A stretch of DNA of 64,000 nt from Tildeniella nuda ZEHNDER 1965/U140 (GTDB lineage: Bacteria; Cyanobacteriota; Cyanobacteriia; Leptolyngbyales; Leptolyngbyaceae). How positions within the stretch are numbered: position 1 is the first letter of the stretch; every line of letters begins with the position of its first letter. The translations under genes and the position numbers were made by a program. The stretch lies in contig JAHHIG010000003.1 of assembly GCA_019358895.1 (NCBI GenBank), positions 248,001 to 312,000 on the forward strand, given 5' to 3'. Below, one piece after another: positions 46,678 through 56,500 of the stretch. A model generated the notes under the pieces. The model made no database searches, was not told the origin of the DNA, and saw only the letters and a list, made by a program, of their open reading frames with translations.

Positions 46678-47335
46678 AGAGCGGATACGACTGGGAAACG
46701 CTTGGCTAAAAATGGGACTAGGGGAACATGCATCGGTAGCTGCATTTTCTCGCTTTGTATTGCAATTACTCGGGTTGGGAGCGCCTCCTGACTTGATTAG
46801 AGATACTATCAAAGCTATGGATGATGAAGTTCAGCACGCACGTCTATGCTTTGGATTAGCTTCAGAGTTTACAGGTCAAGCAGTTGGACCGGGGCGAATG
46901 AATCTTTCGAATGTTCTAGAACAAGCAGACGATCCCCAATCCATCTTAGAATTGGCGATTATTGAGGGATGTTTTGGAGAAACAATTTCAGCAGCTTGTG
47001 CAAAAGTAGCTTCCGAGCGTACTGAAGACATCAATATCCGTGCAGTGATTCTACGTATTGCTAAAGATGAATCTAGGCACGCGGATTTGTCTTGGCGTTC
47101 TGTTCACTGGATACTCAAGGCATACCCAGAATTAAGATCTATCGCGAGAGATGCCTTTATCCACTCCATAACACATGCTTCACCTGTAACACATGCTTCA
47201 CCTGTAGAAGAAGATGAATATGATTCCTTCGAGAAGTATGGTCATCTATCGCTTAGCTCAAAACAAGCAATCACTGAGCAAGTACTCAAGCAGGTGATAC
47301 GTCCGAGAATGGAGGAAATTTTCAGTAGTTCTTAG
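46667..47335 (+). CDS. Ferritin-like diiron protein
   Basis: A 222-aa four-helix protein with the carboxylate/His pattern of ferritin-like diiron enzymes: Glu20 in GLGEHASVAAF, E54xxH57 in DDEVQHARL, Glu100/Glu105 in IIEGCFGETI and E135xxH138 in KDESRHADL. The two ExxH motifs suggest a diiron oxidase or oxygenase rather than iron storage. A perfect 18-bp direct repeat (47170-47205) duplicates the sequence THASPV near the C-terminus. It sits between a TPR protein and a nucleotidyltransferase and may supply an oxidation step in the island pathway. Confidence 0.75.
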   Translation: MTPEERIRLGNAWLKMGLGEHASVAAFSRFVLQLLGLGAPPDLIRDTIKAMDDEVQHARLCFGLASEFTGQAVGPGRMNLSNVLEQADDPQSILELAIIEGCFGETISAACAKVASERTEDINIRAVILRIAKDESRHADLSWRSVHWILKAYPELRSIARDAFIHSITHASPVTHASPVEEDEYDSFEKYGHLSLSSKQAITEQVLKQVIRPRMEEIFSSS

Positions 47336-47367
47336 AGAACTAACTGTGTAATCTAATTAACTGGAAG

Positions 47368-48561
47368 ATGGATCTTAGTCGATTTCTAGAGTGGAATAAA
47401 ATTTCTCTTGATGATGTTTTTTCTCAAGCAAATGCTTCACTAGAACTTGTGACTGGAGATGTATTGTTTGCTGCCGGTTCGGTTGTGGAAGGGTTAGGGA
47501 ACTATAGGTCAGATTTGGATCTAATCCTCATTACTCAACGAAACGACATTCAGTACACATCCCTGAATGACGTTACTGTAACAGTAGGCGATTGCATCAT
47601 TGATATTCGGGTAATTCAGTTTGCTGAACTGGAATATCTTTTGATGTACTTTGATCAGTGGTCTAAACAGCCTAGAGAACCGCGGAGAGCAAAACAATTC
47701 ACTGAAGCCGAACGAATGCTTCTCCATCGACTTCGAACTGGACAGCCAATATATGGTGAAACTCTATTTGGACAGTTAAGGAACCAAGTTAACCCAACTG
47801 AATTAGCTCGTCTTAAATTAGACTTCGCTAGACACTTTGCTAGTACTATTCAGGTAGATTTAGATGGGTTTAGAACTGTAGGCGACCATTATTCAATGTT
47901 ATTTGCAGCACAAGAGTTACTTGGACACACAATTGATGCTCTTTTAGCAGGATACCGCCGTACAAACCCTTATCCAAAGTGGAGAGTTCGCTTATTACAA
48001 GATTTACCCAAAAACTGGGATATGCAAATACCTGGACGAATCGATGGGCTAGATCCAGTACAAACATTCCTTAAACTTCATTGTGCCATTCAAAATGACG
48101 TACCCACTAAAATTTTTGATCATGCATTGCAGATAGTTGCCTTTTCAAGGAGGGTTTTTCCTTGGGCAGAGTACAGTCTTTTGGACTCTCAGAGAGAGCA
48201 ATTATCGGAAGGACTTATAGGAAGCTCTGCCAGTGTATCTACCTTCTTAGAAGAACCTGTCCTACCGCACTTGAATTTAGACGTTGAGGTGAGCTACCAA
48301 GATAATCAGTTAGAGTTACGTTGTCTAAATCGTCGGGAAAATCTGTACATGCTATCTCCACAAATGTATTTATTATTATGTCTTTTTGATGGAAAAACTA
48401 CTGAGACAGAAGTTGTTTCTTATCTAGAGAAGCTTAATTCAAAAAATACTTTCACTGTTTCCTTAGATGAAGCGAAAGCTTTAGTACGATATGCTAACCT
48501 TCAAGCTAAGCCTATATTTAATCAATCGCAATTAGACTCGATTTTTAGTCGCTTCTCATAA
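47368..48561 (+). CDS. Nucleotidyltransferase with C-terminal PqqD-like domain
   Basis: A 397-aa protein. The N-terminal half is a Pol-beta-like nucleotidyltransferase: GS-x9-SDLD (residues 37-51, within AAGSVVEGLGNYRSDLDLIL) and the third carboxylate Asp79 in CIIDIRV. The middle is helical. The C-terminal 90 residues (LYMLSPQMYLLLCLFDGKTT, then EVVSYLEKL) look like the winged-helix PqqD fold used to bind peptides in RiPP systems. HprK-like kinases, a nucleotidyltransferase and a PqqD-like module are known to co-occur, which links this gene to the two kinases at 36-38 kb. Last gene of the island. Confidence 0.65.
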   Translation: MDLSRFLEWNKISLDDVFSQANASLELVTGDVLFAAGSVVEGLGNYRSDLDLILITQRNDIQYTSLNDVTVTVGDCIIDIRVIQFAELEYLLMYFDQWSKQPREPRRAKQFTEAERMLLHRLRTGQPIYGETLFGQLRNQVNPTELARLKLDFARHFASTIQVDLDGFRTVGDHYSMLFAAQELLGHTIDALLAGYRRTNPYPKWRVRLLQDLPKNWDMQIPGRIDGLDPVQTFLKLHCAIQNDVPTKIFDHALQIVAFSRRVFPWAEYSLLDSQREQLSEGLIGSSASVSTFLEEPVLPHLNLDVEVSYQDNQLELRCLNRRENLYMLSPQMYLLLCLFDGKTTETEVVSYLEKLNSKNTFTVSLDEAKALVRYANLQAKPIFNQSQLDSIFSRFS

Positions 48562-48613
48562 ATTCTATTACTATCTGACAGTATTATGGAGGCGTGGATT
48601 AAAGTAGGGAACA

Positions 48614-49628
48614 TACAGCGGATTGCAGTTTCATGAGGGACAGTAACAGCAGTGTGCAAATCAGTTGCGAAAATGCTTCGGATCGATTAAATCTATCGCT
48701 GTTGCAATGAGCGTATCGACCATTTTTGCGGTTGTTGGCGCAAACTGTCTGAGGAAAGCCTTTAACTGTGACCACCAATGCTCAATGGGATTAAATTCTG
48801 GCGAGTAAGGAGACAGGTACAGCACCTTCGCCCCCACGGCCTCAATCAACAGTGTAATGGCTTCTACCTTATGGGCAGGCAGATTAGCCATGACCACAAC
48901 AGCCCCTTGCCAGAGTTGGGGGACAAGACACTGGGAGACATAGACCTTAAAGGCAGTCGTATCCATCGAAGCATCCATTGTCATCACAGCTAAGACTTTT
49001 GAGGCCGAGATCGCACCAATGACACTGACCTTACTGCCTCGATAAAAGGGTTTGAAGTCGTAAGCGCGTGCTCCAGGCACCGCACGGGCATGCGTTCGCA
49101 TGAGTCCCAGTAAAACGCCCATCTCATCGAGAAACACTAAGTCCTTGAGGTCTATCCCCTGCACTTGTGTCCAATACTCCACTCTCAAGCGTTGGACTCG
49201 TTCGCTCGTCGCTTGGCTGGCACGGAGCTTTTTTTTGCGCGGTAACTCTAGTCGCTGGAATGTCCGACACAGGGTACTTTGGCTCACCCATAGTCCAGTC
49301 TCCGCAAACAGTAACTCACAATATTCTGCCAAGGTCGCATCGGTCTGCTGCTCGAAGAGGGCCATCAACTGGTCTTGATACGCCATCACCGAACTCACCG
49401 ACTCACCCTGCTTGCGTGGCACCACATGACCTTGGGCCCGCTTCTGAGTGACCCACCGCTCGACGCAGTTTTTGCTGACACAGAAGCGCTGCGCTACTGC
49501 TCTGAAAGAGCCATCTCCTTTTTCAATGGCACTGACAACTCGCTCTCGCAAGTCGATGGAATACGGCTGCATTCGTTACCTACTTTTGCAATCCCTTATT
49601 GTCCCCCATCTGAATGCAAACCGCCGTA
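48614..49628. mobile_element. IS630-family insertion sequence, complete ends
   Basis: A 1,015-bp element including flanking TA dinucleotides. Terminal inverted repeats of about 33 bp match at 25 positions: left TACAGCGGATTGCAG at 48614, right end reading TACGGCGGTTTGCAT on the complement and ending at 49628. Both carry GGGGACA/GGGACA and are flanked by TA, the IS630/Tc1 target. One transposase gene fills it. Confidence 0.85.
48661..49572 (-). CDS. IS630-family transposase with substituted catalytic residue
   Basis: A full-length 303-aa transposase with the helix-turn-helix (SFRAVAQRFCVSKNCVERWV), the second DNA-binding part and the DDE domain. Asp149 (VFLDEMG) and Glu264 (NPIEHWW) are present. 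The second catalytic Asp, normally in DN-LPAH, is Ala229 (VVMANLPAHK; codon GCT at 48888-48886). The reading frame is intact, so the element probably became inactive by a single point change, or the call should be rechecked against raw reads. Confidence 0.9.
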   Translation of the reverse strand: MQPYSIDLRERVVSAIEKGDGSFRAVAQRFCVSKNCVERWVTQKRAQGHVVPRKQGESVSSVMAYQDQLMALFEQQTDATLAEYCELLFAETGLWVSQSTLCRTFQRLELPRKKKLRASQATSERVQRLRVEYWTQVQGIDLKDLVFLDEMGVLLGLMRTHARAVPGARAYDFKPFYRGSKVSVIGAISASKVLAVMTMDASMDTTAFKVYVSQCLVPQLWQGAVVVMANLPAHKVEAITLLIEAVGAKVLYLSPYSPEFNPIEHWWSQLKAFLRQFAPTTAKMVDTLIATAIDLIDPKHFRN

Positions 49629-49677
49629 TTAGCCAGTTGAATCAGTTCCTGCTAGTCCAGGTAGCATCCCAACATCG

Positions 49678-49747
49678 GATCACCAAAAGTTGCCATGAGC
49701 CCGAAGCATCCGGAGAATCTGGTGCCGAGCTACCGCGAAATTTTGCA
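49678..49747. mobile_element. IS21 end fragment
   Basis: GATCACCAAAAG followed by a 45-bp stretch (GAAGCATCCGGAGAATC... to AAATTTTGCA) that matches the complement of the left-end repeat region at 32917-32961 in 42 of 45 positions. It is the same IS21 family as the element at 32.9 kb, but the order of the inverted repeat and subterminal repeat is rearranged. Confidence 0.7.
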
Positions 49748-50672
49748 GATGGTGAAGTTGCACTTTCTAAGGCTGAAAGTCAAAAAGTTTTAGAGCAAAT
49801 TGGCGAAGCCAGTGGAAGAGATGTCAAGCTTCGCCTTTTATGGGATCAGTTGTTGGATTCAGTCATTGAGCAGACTAATGAGTCGTGGGAACAATGGATT
49901 GAGAGACTTGAGGAGCGTCTAGTTGAGAAAGCGGAGCAGTGGTCTTCTGAACATTCAGCCCTTTGGAGCCGGGATCAGTTGATCGCTGACTATGCCAAGC
50001 AGTTTAATAATGATCTGTCAGCGGAACTAAATGATTGGATCGAAAAGCAGCTGAAGCAAGTTATCCTGCAACCTTCCCTAGACGGTCTTGATGCTGAAAT
50101 CCAAAAAGAGTTGAGCGCGATTCAGGCTGGTATTGAAGGCATTGATGTCTTGAAGCAAGGCCAGTCTTCAAATTGGGTGTTTTACAAGGATGATAGTGCT
50201 GCTTTGGGTGACTTTGGTTTTCTTGGAAACCTGGGACTAGCTGGCTTAGACGTTGCCGTTTTTGTACCAGCGATCATCCTCGCTGGCCCCATCTTGCTCA
50301 CTGTCGGTAGCTTAGTCGCTGGTGGCTTGTTCGGCACTGGTGTCGGTGGCGTCTTAGGCATTGATGCCGATATCAGAGCCAAAGTCTTCGAGAACGGCTG
50401 TGAACAGTTTGTTGAATCTTTGAGTAAAACGTTTGAGAATATTGATGAAATTAATTATTGGTATGACCTTTCGTGAAAGACTTGAGCGAGTGGATGCGGT
50501 GGTTGCAAGAGCAATTTCCATGTACGAAACCTTGCTAGAGCAACAGGAGAAAGTTCATCAGAAAACCTTGGAGCAACGTGAAGCCGAAAATGCCTGGCTT
50601 GGTCATCAGTCTCTCGAACTAGAGCGCCTGAAGAATAAGGTTGCAACCGTTTGCTGGCGTTCCATATCCTGA
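49748..50672 (+). pseudogene. C-terminal remnant of a dynamin-like GTPase
   Basis: About 300 residues of a mostly helical protein without a start or GTPase domain. The helical segments contain ESWEQWIERLEERLVEKAEQ, a hydrophobic membrane-dipping part (LDVAVFVPAIILAGPILLTV, GGLFGTGVGGVLG) and then coiled coil (RERLERVDAVVARAISMYE, QREAENAWLGHQSLELERL). The two parts are in different frames: the first stops at 50476 and the second takes over around 50450, so there is a one-base frameshift. The arrangement fits the tail of bacterial dynamin-family proteins. The GTPase half was lost to the left, where the IS elements now lie. Confidence 0.5.
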
Positions 50673-50926
50673 TGCTACGACCATCTCCTCGCCACGTTTT
50701 TGGTCACTCTCAGTCTGCTTGGTCTTTCCTGACTCAAGCAATAGACGACAAATTTGAGAGGCAACACTTCGACCGTAAAGAAGCTGGACGTCCACAGGGT
50801 AATGGAGCGCTTTCGAGTAACACACTGAATGGAGTCAAAGAGCTAGTCGTTAAGACGTTGTCTGCCTTTGCTAACAGCAATGTTGAAGGTGAGATTGCGC
50901 TCTCAGTGAGTCAGGACACCAGATGA
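50651..50926 (+). pseudogene. AlbA_2/Schlafen-like N-terminal fragment
   Basis: A 91-codon frame whose second half reads QAIDDKFERQHFDRKEAGRP and VKELVVKTLSAFANSNVEGE, the pattern of the AlbA_2 (Schlafen-like) domain at the start of many defence-associated ATP-binding proteins. It stops after SVSQDTR, so the rest of the protein is missing. Its end overlaps the end of drmC on the opposite strand. The first 30 residues do not look native and probably come from fusion with the dynamin remnant. Confidence 0.35.
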
Positions 50927-51703
50927 GATCAGGCTGTTGATCTGCTGAGTCACCTGTTCTGAGAGGTTTCGATTATGAATCAGGACACCCATTTCGATAT
51001 TGAGTGACATGGCATAGGCAGTGAGATTAGCGCTGGAAATAAAGAGATGTTGCTGATCGCAGACTGCACATTTGGCATGCAGAGAGCCAAAGCGTCCTTG
51101 CTCATCCACAGGCCGTTTCCCTTTGGGCCAAACATAGACTCGAGAACGCTCTAAAAGCTCAGATCCAAAAGTAGCTGCCATGCCAAAAGAGATTTTACCG
51201 TCGCTAGATTCAGGGGTTTCAGCAATAATGCGAACGTTAACCCCGCTCTCGATCGCGGCAATTAAGGCTTGAACAATTTCAGGAATATTGTAAATGGCAA
51301 AGCTGACAATCAGGAGATCCTGCCGTGCAGCGCGAATCAATTGCAACAAGGCTTGATCGGTGCGCCGCAGCGGCAGTGCGTCTGGATTGGGTCCAGTCCA
51401 CACCAGTTCAGCGGTTAGCTCCTGTTGGAGCCTATTTTGGCAGTGTGCGGCAGTTGCCAGGGCGGTCGCGATCGCGTTGCCATCTAACAGAGTTGCCTCG
51501 GTCTGCCACACATCAAGCAAGTCACTGGTTAACTGTCGCCATGAGGCTCTCGGCAGTAAGGGCAGCAGTTTGTGCTTTAACGTGGACACCTCACCCAAAC
51601 TGACCGTCATGAGCACTCGCAGCAGGGAGTCCAGGGTGGAGGCTGGCACTTCCTGAGCGACCCAGCGCAGCTGTTCCAGCAGTTTGGTAGAGAGGATAGC
51701 CAC
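50903..51703 (-). CDS. drmC: DISARM protein DrmC (phospholipase D-like)
   Basis: A 266-aa protein with one PLD-type HKD motif (His209, Lys211, Asp216 in SLHAKCAVCDQQHLFISSAN), preceded by LLIVSFAIYNIPEIVQALI and VNVRIIAETPE. It matches DrmC, the PLD-family component of DISARM anti-phage systems. It follows drmB with only 3 bp between stop and start. In the characterised Bacillus DISARM, DrmC was reported dispensable for part of the activity. Single-HKD proteins usually act as dimers. Confidence 0.85.
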   Translation of the reverse strand: MAILSTKLLEQLRWVAQEVPASTLDSLLRVLMTVSLGEVSTLKHKLLPLLPRASWRQLTSDLLDVWQTEATLLDGNAIATALATAAHCQNRLQQELTAELVWTGPNPDALPLRRTDQALLQLIRAARQDLLIVSFAIYNIPEIVQALIAAIESGVNVRIIAETPESSDGKISFGMAATFGSELLERSRVYVWPKGKRPVDEQGRFGSLHAKCAVCDQQHLFISSANLTAYAMSLNIEMGVLIHNRNLSEQVTQQINSLISSGVLTH

Positions 51704-51706
51704 AGG

Positions 51707-53578
51707 TCAAACCACCGCCTGAAAGAAGGCAAGGGACTCTAATTCAGTCTTCACCGTTGGGATCAGGAGCGTCCGGTCGAGGTATTTGTTGCCCCGTTCG
51801 CAGGAGGTCTCTGGGCTGAAGAGGCAGGCATGACAGGCAGCCCAATGTAAGGCGTTCAGGGATTGGAGCGGGCTATGCTCTGCACACAGCGGATCAGAGG
51901 CACATAACCGCATCTGCTCTAAAGCCTGGTCAACATGCCGACCGAGTGTGGCTGGTGCGCCCAGGCTCACTAAGCCGCCCAAAGTGCCTTCACTATCGGG
52001 TGCCGCTGTGTAGAGCAGAATGCCTGCCATCGGTCCGTTCTCGTCATCCGGGGACTTGGAATAAATACGCTCCCTCAAACTGGCGGCGCTATAGCCACAT
52101 TCAATGGCTAACTGGCGCATCAAGGCATGAGCAAACGAATGCAGCAGCAGGTAGCGGACACCTGGATAGTTGGCATCAGGATCCAGCGATCGCGCTGTGC
52201 GCCAACGGCGATGGGCTGCGACACTCTGCTTTTTGTAGGCTTGCAGTTGTGGCAAGTGTTCCCACTGCGCGATCGCCGCTTCGTTGAACTGAAGAAAGAG
52301 ACCTTCACCGCGCACTTCGGTTGCTGGCACCCACTTGGGCTCTTGGCGGCTCAGAGGTGCCCAGTAAGATTCCGGCAACTCGCCCGTTTCCGTAAAGTCA
52401 CCAGGCGATTCAATGCGGGTAAAACCAACCAAGGCACGGACTTCCCGTAGGCGTTCGACCAACACGACCTGGCTGAAATAAGCTTCGTAGCCTTTGGGTG
52501 CGGCCACAGACGCAAGCCAAAAATCAGCCGAATTAAGGCTGGTATCTGCTTGAGAGAAAACCTGCCACTCGGGCGTTTTGATGTCTTTGGCTTCATCCTC
52601 CGCGTTGTCTGCTGCCGCCGATTGCCGCTGCTGTATCTGTACCCAGAGTTCGGCGTCGGTATACTTCGTAAACTCTTTCAGTTGACCAATCAGCCGGAAA
52701 GCAGCCAGCACTTCTAGACTGACGGCTTTTTCTAGCACCGTCCAGTGTTTCTCCACCAGTTGCGCCAGTCGATCAACCGTCGTGGGGATGGAGAGGACAG
52801 AAAGGGTAATCGGAAACCAGCTATTGGACGCTCCCAAGGAGATGCCCACCATTTGCTGGTCGCAACCCCCGTCAGCAAAATGACGCAGGTGGACATGGCG
52901 ACCGCGACATTGCGGCAGATATTTTTTACCCAACTCCCCAAAGGCATCCGACATGCGACGATTGGCACCACAGCCATCGCATTTGACCTCAATATCAGCT
53001 GCCGAGCCAGAGACACCATACTCATACAGCCGCAAGGTGCCCCTTTGGCAATCGGCCCCGCGATGGACGAAGTAGCGCCAGGGAAAATCATCCAGATGCC
53101 CGTGTCGGCAAGCCACTAAAAAACGGGCAGGAATGACAGTCGGTGGGTGTTTGCCTTTAGGACAGTTGGTGTGGCGGTAGCAGTTTTGATCCGAGCGAAA
53201 GCGATCGGTCTTGAGGTCGAAGAGTCCGGATTGAAGTGGAGCCAGGAGGCGGCAACTGGGGCAAAGCATCCAGGTCGGGAACGGTGAGACTGGAATGCCC
53301 ACACGCTGGCTCTCGTCTAAGAGCGGCGACAGGGTCTCGGCTTCTGGCGGCACGGGCGGCGAGAGTAACCGCTTGACCGAGTAGCTAAGCGATCGCCGCA
53401 CGACGGCCAATAAGCGTTCTTCGCCCAGTTCAGCCGCATGGGTCAGATCCCAATCATCCAATCCCATCACCATCGTGGAGAGGTTCGGCAAATCAATCAC
53501 GGCACCAATGCCAGCCGAAAAGAGAATTTGGCTCGGACGGAGTTCACCAACTTTGCTGCGGGGTTGTGCTTGTGCCAT
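51707..53578 (-). CDS. drmB: DISARM protein DrmB (DUF1998)
   Basis: A 623-aa protein starting with VGELRPSQILFSAGIGAVID, the usual start of DrmB, and containing WMLCPSCRLLAP and VKCDGCGANRRM (zinc-binding Cys pairs). The DUF1998 part has LLHSFAHALMRQLAIECGYS and YTAAPDSEGTLGGLV, then a Cys cluster (CHACLFSPETSCERGN). DrmB forms a complex with DrmA that loads on phage DNA. The gene lies between drmA (13 bp) and drmC (3 bp). Confidence 0.9.
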   Translation of the reverse strand: MAQAQPRSKVGELRPSQILFSAGIGAVIDLPNLSTMVMGLDDWDLTHAAELGEERLLAVVRRSLSYSVKRLLSPPVPPEAETLSPLLDESQRVGIPVSPFPTWMLCPSCRLLAPLQSGLFDLKTDRFRSDQNCYRHTNCPKGKHPPTVIPARFLVACRHGHLDDFPWRYFVHRGADCQRGTLRLYEYGVSGSAADIEVKCDGCGANRRMSDAFGELGKKYLPQCRGRHVHLRHFADGGCDQQMVGISLGASNSWFPITLSVLSIPTTVDRLAQLVEKHWTVLEKAVSLEVLAAFRLIGQLKEFTKYTDAELWVQIQQRQSAAADNAEDEAKDIKTPEWQVFSQADTSLNSADFWLASVAAPKGYEAYFSQVVLVERLREVRALVGFTRIESPGDFTETGELPESYWAPLSRQEPKWVPATEVRGEGLFLQFNEAAIAQWEHLPQLQAYKKQSVAAHRRWRTARSLDPDANYPGVRYLLLHSFAHALMRQLAIECGYSAASLRERIYSKSPDDENGPMAGILLYTAAPDSEGTLGGLVSLGAPATLGRHVDQALEQMRLCASDPLCAEHSPLQSLNALHWAACHACLFSPETSCERGNKYLDRTLLIPTVKTELESLAFFQAVV

Positions 53579-53591
53579 GGAAGCTTCTCAA

Positions 53592-56500
53592 TCAGGTCGA
53601 ACTGGGCATGGGCTGAGGGGCGCGGAAATCATCCTCTGGAATGCGATCGTCCAAAATGAGCCCAATCGTCGGCTCCACATTACGCAGTGAATTCAAGCAG
53701 GTGAAGGGTTGCCAGTCTCCCTGCCCCGGTTGCGCCAATAAGCCCGTCGTGATGCCGTCCTTTTTGGGTTTGTAGCCTAGCACGGCTCCACCCAGCAAGT
53801 TGTCTGACTGCTCCAGCCAGTAGTCCAGTTTTGCTTCTAAGGCCTGCCTGACCAAATCCCTGGTTTTCAGACCATCGACATTGGCGGCACGCGTCACGAT
53901 CGTGTCGATGGCGGCTTGAACATACGGATGATTGCGATCGATACGCCCCGCTTTTTCATTCTGATTGAGTTCGATGCCCTGCAACCGTACCAGGGAGACA
54001 AACAAGGCTGCTAGCCCGCGATCAATGGCGCGAGGCGCAAAGGGCGTGACAGACAGCGCTTCGACGTGTTTGTAGAAGGTCGTGTGATAGTGTTCAAACT
54101 GCTCATAGTGGGATAAATCCCGTGGTCGTGCCCAGTTGTAAACGGTGAAGACAAGACCCGGAAACGTACGTCCCACACGAGACGTGGCCTGAATATACTC
54201 TGCTGTTGTTTTCGGCTGCCCTGTCACCACCATGACACCTAACCGCCGCACATCCACACCCACCGAAATCATGTTAGTTGCCAGCAGCACATCAATAGGT
54301 TTGCGTGTGTCTGCTTTCTTCTCGCGATGGGGACTAAAGGGCACTTCCAGCGCATCCAGGACAACGGGGATATCGGTGGAGGCAACCCGAGAGGTCAGTT
54401 CTTTCACTTCCAGGCGCGATCGCTTGGCCAGTCCGCGTTGATCCATCTTGCCCAGGCGTGACTGAATGTCGTCATCGACCAGGCGGCGTGTACCACCGAG
54501 TTCCCGCATGGAATTAAAGTAGCCCACCAACGTCATCCAGGGGTCAGCCGCTTCACCATATTTGCCGTAAAGTGCCTGTGAGGCAGCCAGCACGGCTGTG
54601 TAGACCCGAATCAAGGCGGCTTTAAGCCTGCGCCCTGTGGCACAGATACCTAAATAGCGTCGTCCCGGATAGTCTTCACCTGGCTCGCGCTGGAGGGAGA
54701 AGAAGTTATCGGTGACATCTAACCCTTGCGGTGGAAAGACCTGCACCTGGCGCAGGAAGAGATGATGGATCTGGTCGCGGGCTTGCCGAATGGTTGCTGT
54801 GGAAGCGATCACCTTAGGACGGACGGTTTTACCATCCACCGTCCAGGAACAGAGTTTGTCTACTGCCGTTTCATAGAGACCCACCAGCGTTCCCAGAGGA
54901 CCACTGATCAGGTGCAATTCGTCCTGAATAATCAGATCCGGGGGACGCAAGGGATTGGAAGGGAGGGTTTTAGCCAGCGGCTGACCATACTTGGCAGGAT
55001 GGCTCGGCGAATCCTCAATTTCAGGCGAGACAAACCCATGTCGTTGACAGTAGCCGTCGACCTGTCCAAATAACATTTGCACGGCCCCATTCCAGGGCAT
55101 CTGGGCAAACTTATCGACGGTCGCAATCAGCAGCGTCGGTAGACGACGGTAGATTTCTTCGTCCACCACTACAATCGGCAAGCCTTCGGTCGGGGCTTGT
55201 TTCTGGGTAAACAGACAGCGACCGAGGGCATCACCGCAGTAAATCAAGGTACGCGCCTGTCCTTTAGCAAAGGACTCCACCTTGATGTGTTGCTTACCAG
55301 GGTCGATTTTAGTGCCGCACCAGGGACAATTCGTGAGTTGGTGGGGAGAACCACTGCTGGTCGGCTGATATTGCCCCAGCTTTTGCTTGAGGAATTCTTC
55401 GCTTTGCTCTGTGCGATTAGGAGTCGTTTTCTGACCGACCCATAAGCCAATCCGAAATGGCTCATTGCCCCATTTGGCCGTGTCTTCTCGACGGATCACT
55501 TCACAAGCACAAATCAAAGCTGTGGCTCGCTGGAATTGCTGCAACGTTAGCAAGCGTAGGGTGTAGCGCATTAACACCGCCACACCCGCGTCTCCAGACC
55601 GTCCGGCGATCGTCCCTTGTAAGCGTCGTAGCCCGATCATGTAAGCGGTCAGCCCTAAATAAGCTTCTGTCTTACCGCCCCCGGTGGGGAACCAGAGCAG
55701 ATCGGCGATCGCTTCGGTTTCGTGGCTGCGATCGGGGTGGTGTAAGTCAGTAATGCTGGGTAAGTTCAGCAGAATAAAGGCAAGCTGGAACGGCCGCCAG
55801 GAGCGGTTTTTTGGTACATCAACAGTGTCTAGTTCAACCTCCTCGCCCCGTCGCTTCTGCTCGGCAAAGAGTGAATGCACCCGTTGCTGCCACATCGCCC
55901 GGTTGGCGAACTGAAATGCTTCCAGGGCTTGTGGGTCCGCTTGCAATAACGTTAGCCCGGCCTGAATGCGCTCTAAGGTGCGGGTACAGTTTGCCAACGT
56001 GTCGTTGGCGATCGTCTCATAGCCTTGCAGTTGGGCACTGGCGTCAGTGACACGAGCCGCCTGCTCAATAATCCAGGCGGCATAAGCCGTGACCAGGGGC
56101 TTCAGTTGCTCCAGCAGTGCGATCGAGGGAGCCTCGGCTAACACCTGCATGTCCAAAACGAGTCCTGCTAATCCAGGGATCTCGTCGAGTGTGGGCGCAT
56201 CCGTTTTAGGGACTTCGTAAGTAGGCACAACCCGTGTGCATAGCCGCACGGCGCGATCGGTGCTGCCGTCTGCCAACTCCGCATGAACACCCGTCCCGAG
56301 TCCTACAACAAATTCAACCTGATGCCGATAGAGCATGGCCATTGCCTGTTCTTCGGCGTACTGCACCGGATCGAGCTTGCCCAGCGAGCGTTGCGGCGCT
56401 TTGCGGATGAAAATATCGCGCTGGTTTGAGTCTGCGGCTTCTACACTCAATTCAGGCTGAAAGAGCCATGCCTGATCGGGGGAACGCTCTGGTTCTCGCT

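Noticed and set aside
49448-49747. N-terminal part of a 342-aa ORF starting inside the IS630 element
   Set aside because: The start lies in IS630 and the next part in an IS21 fragment; only the later residues belong to the dynamin-like remnant.
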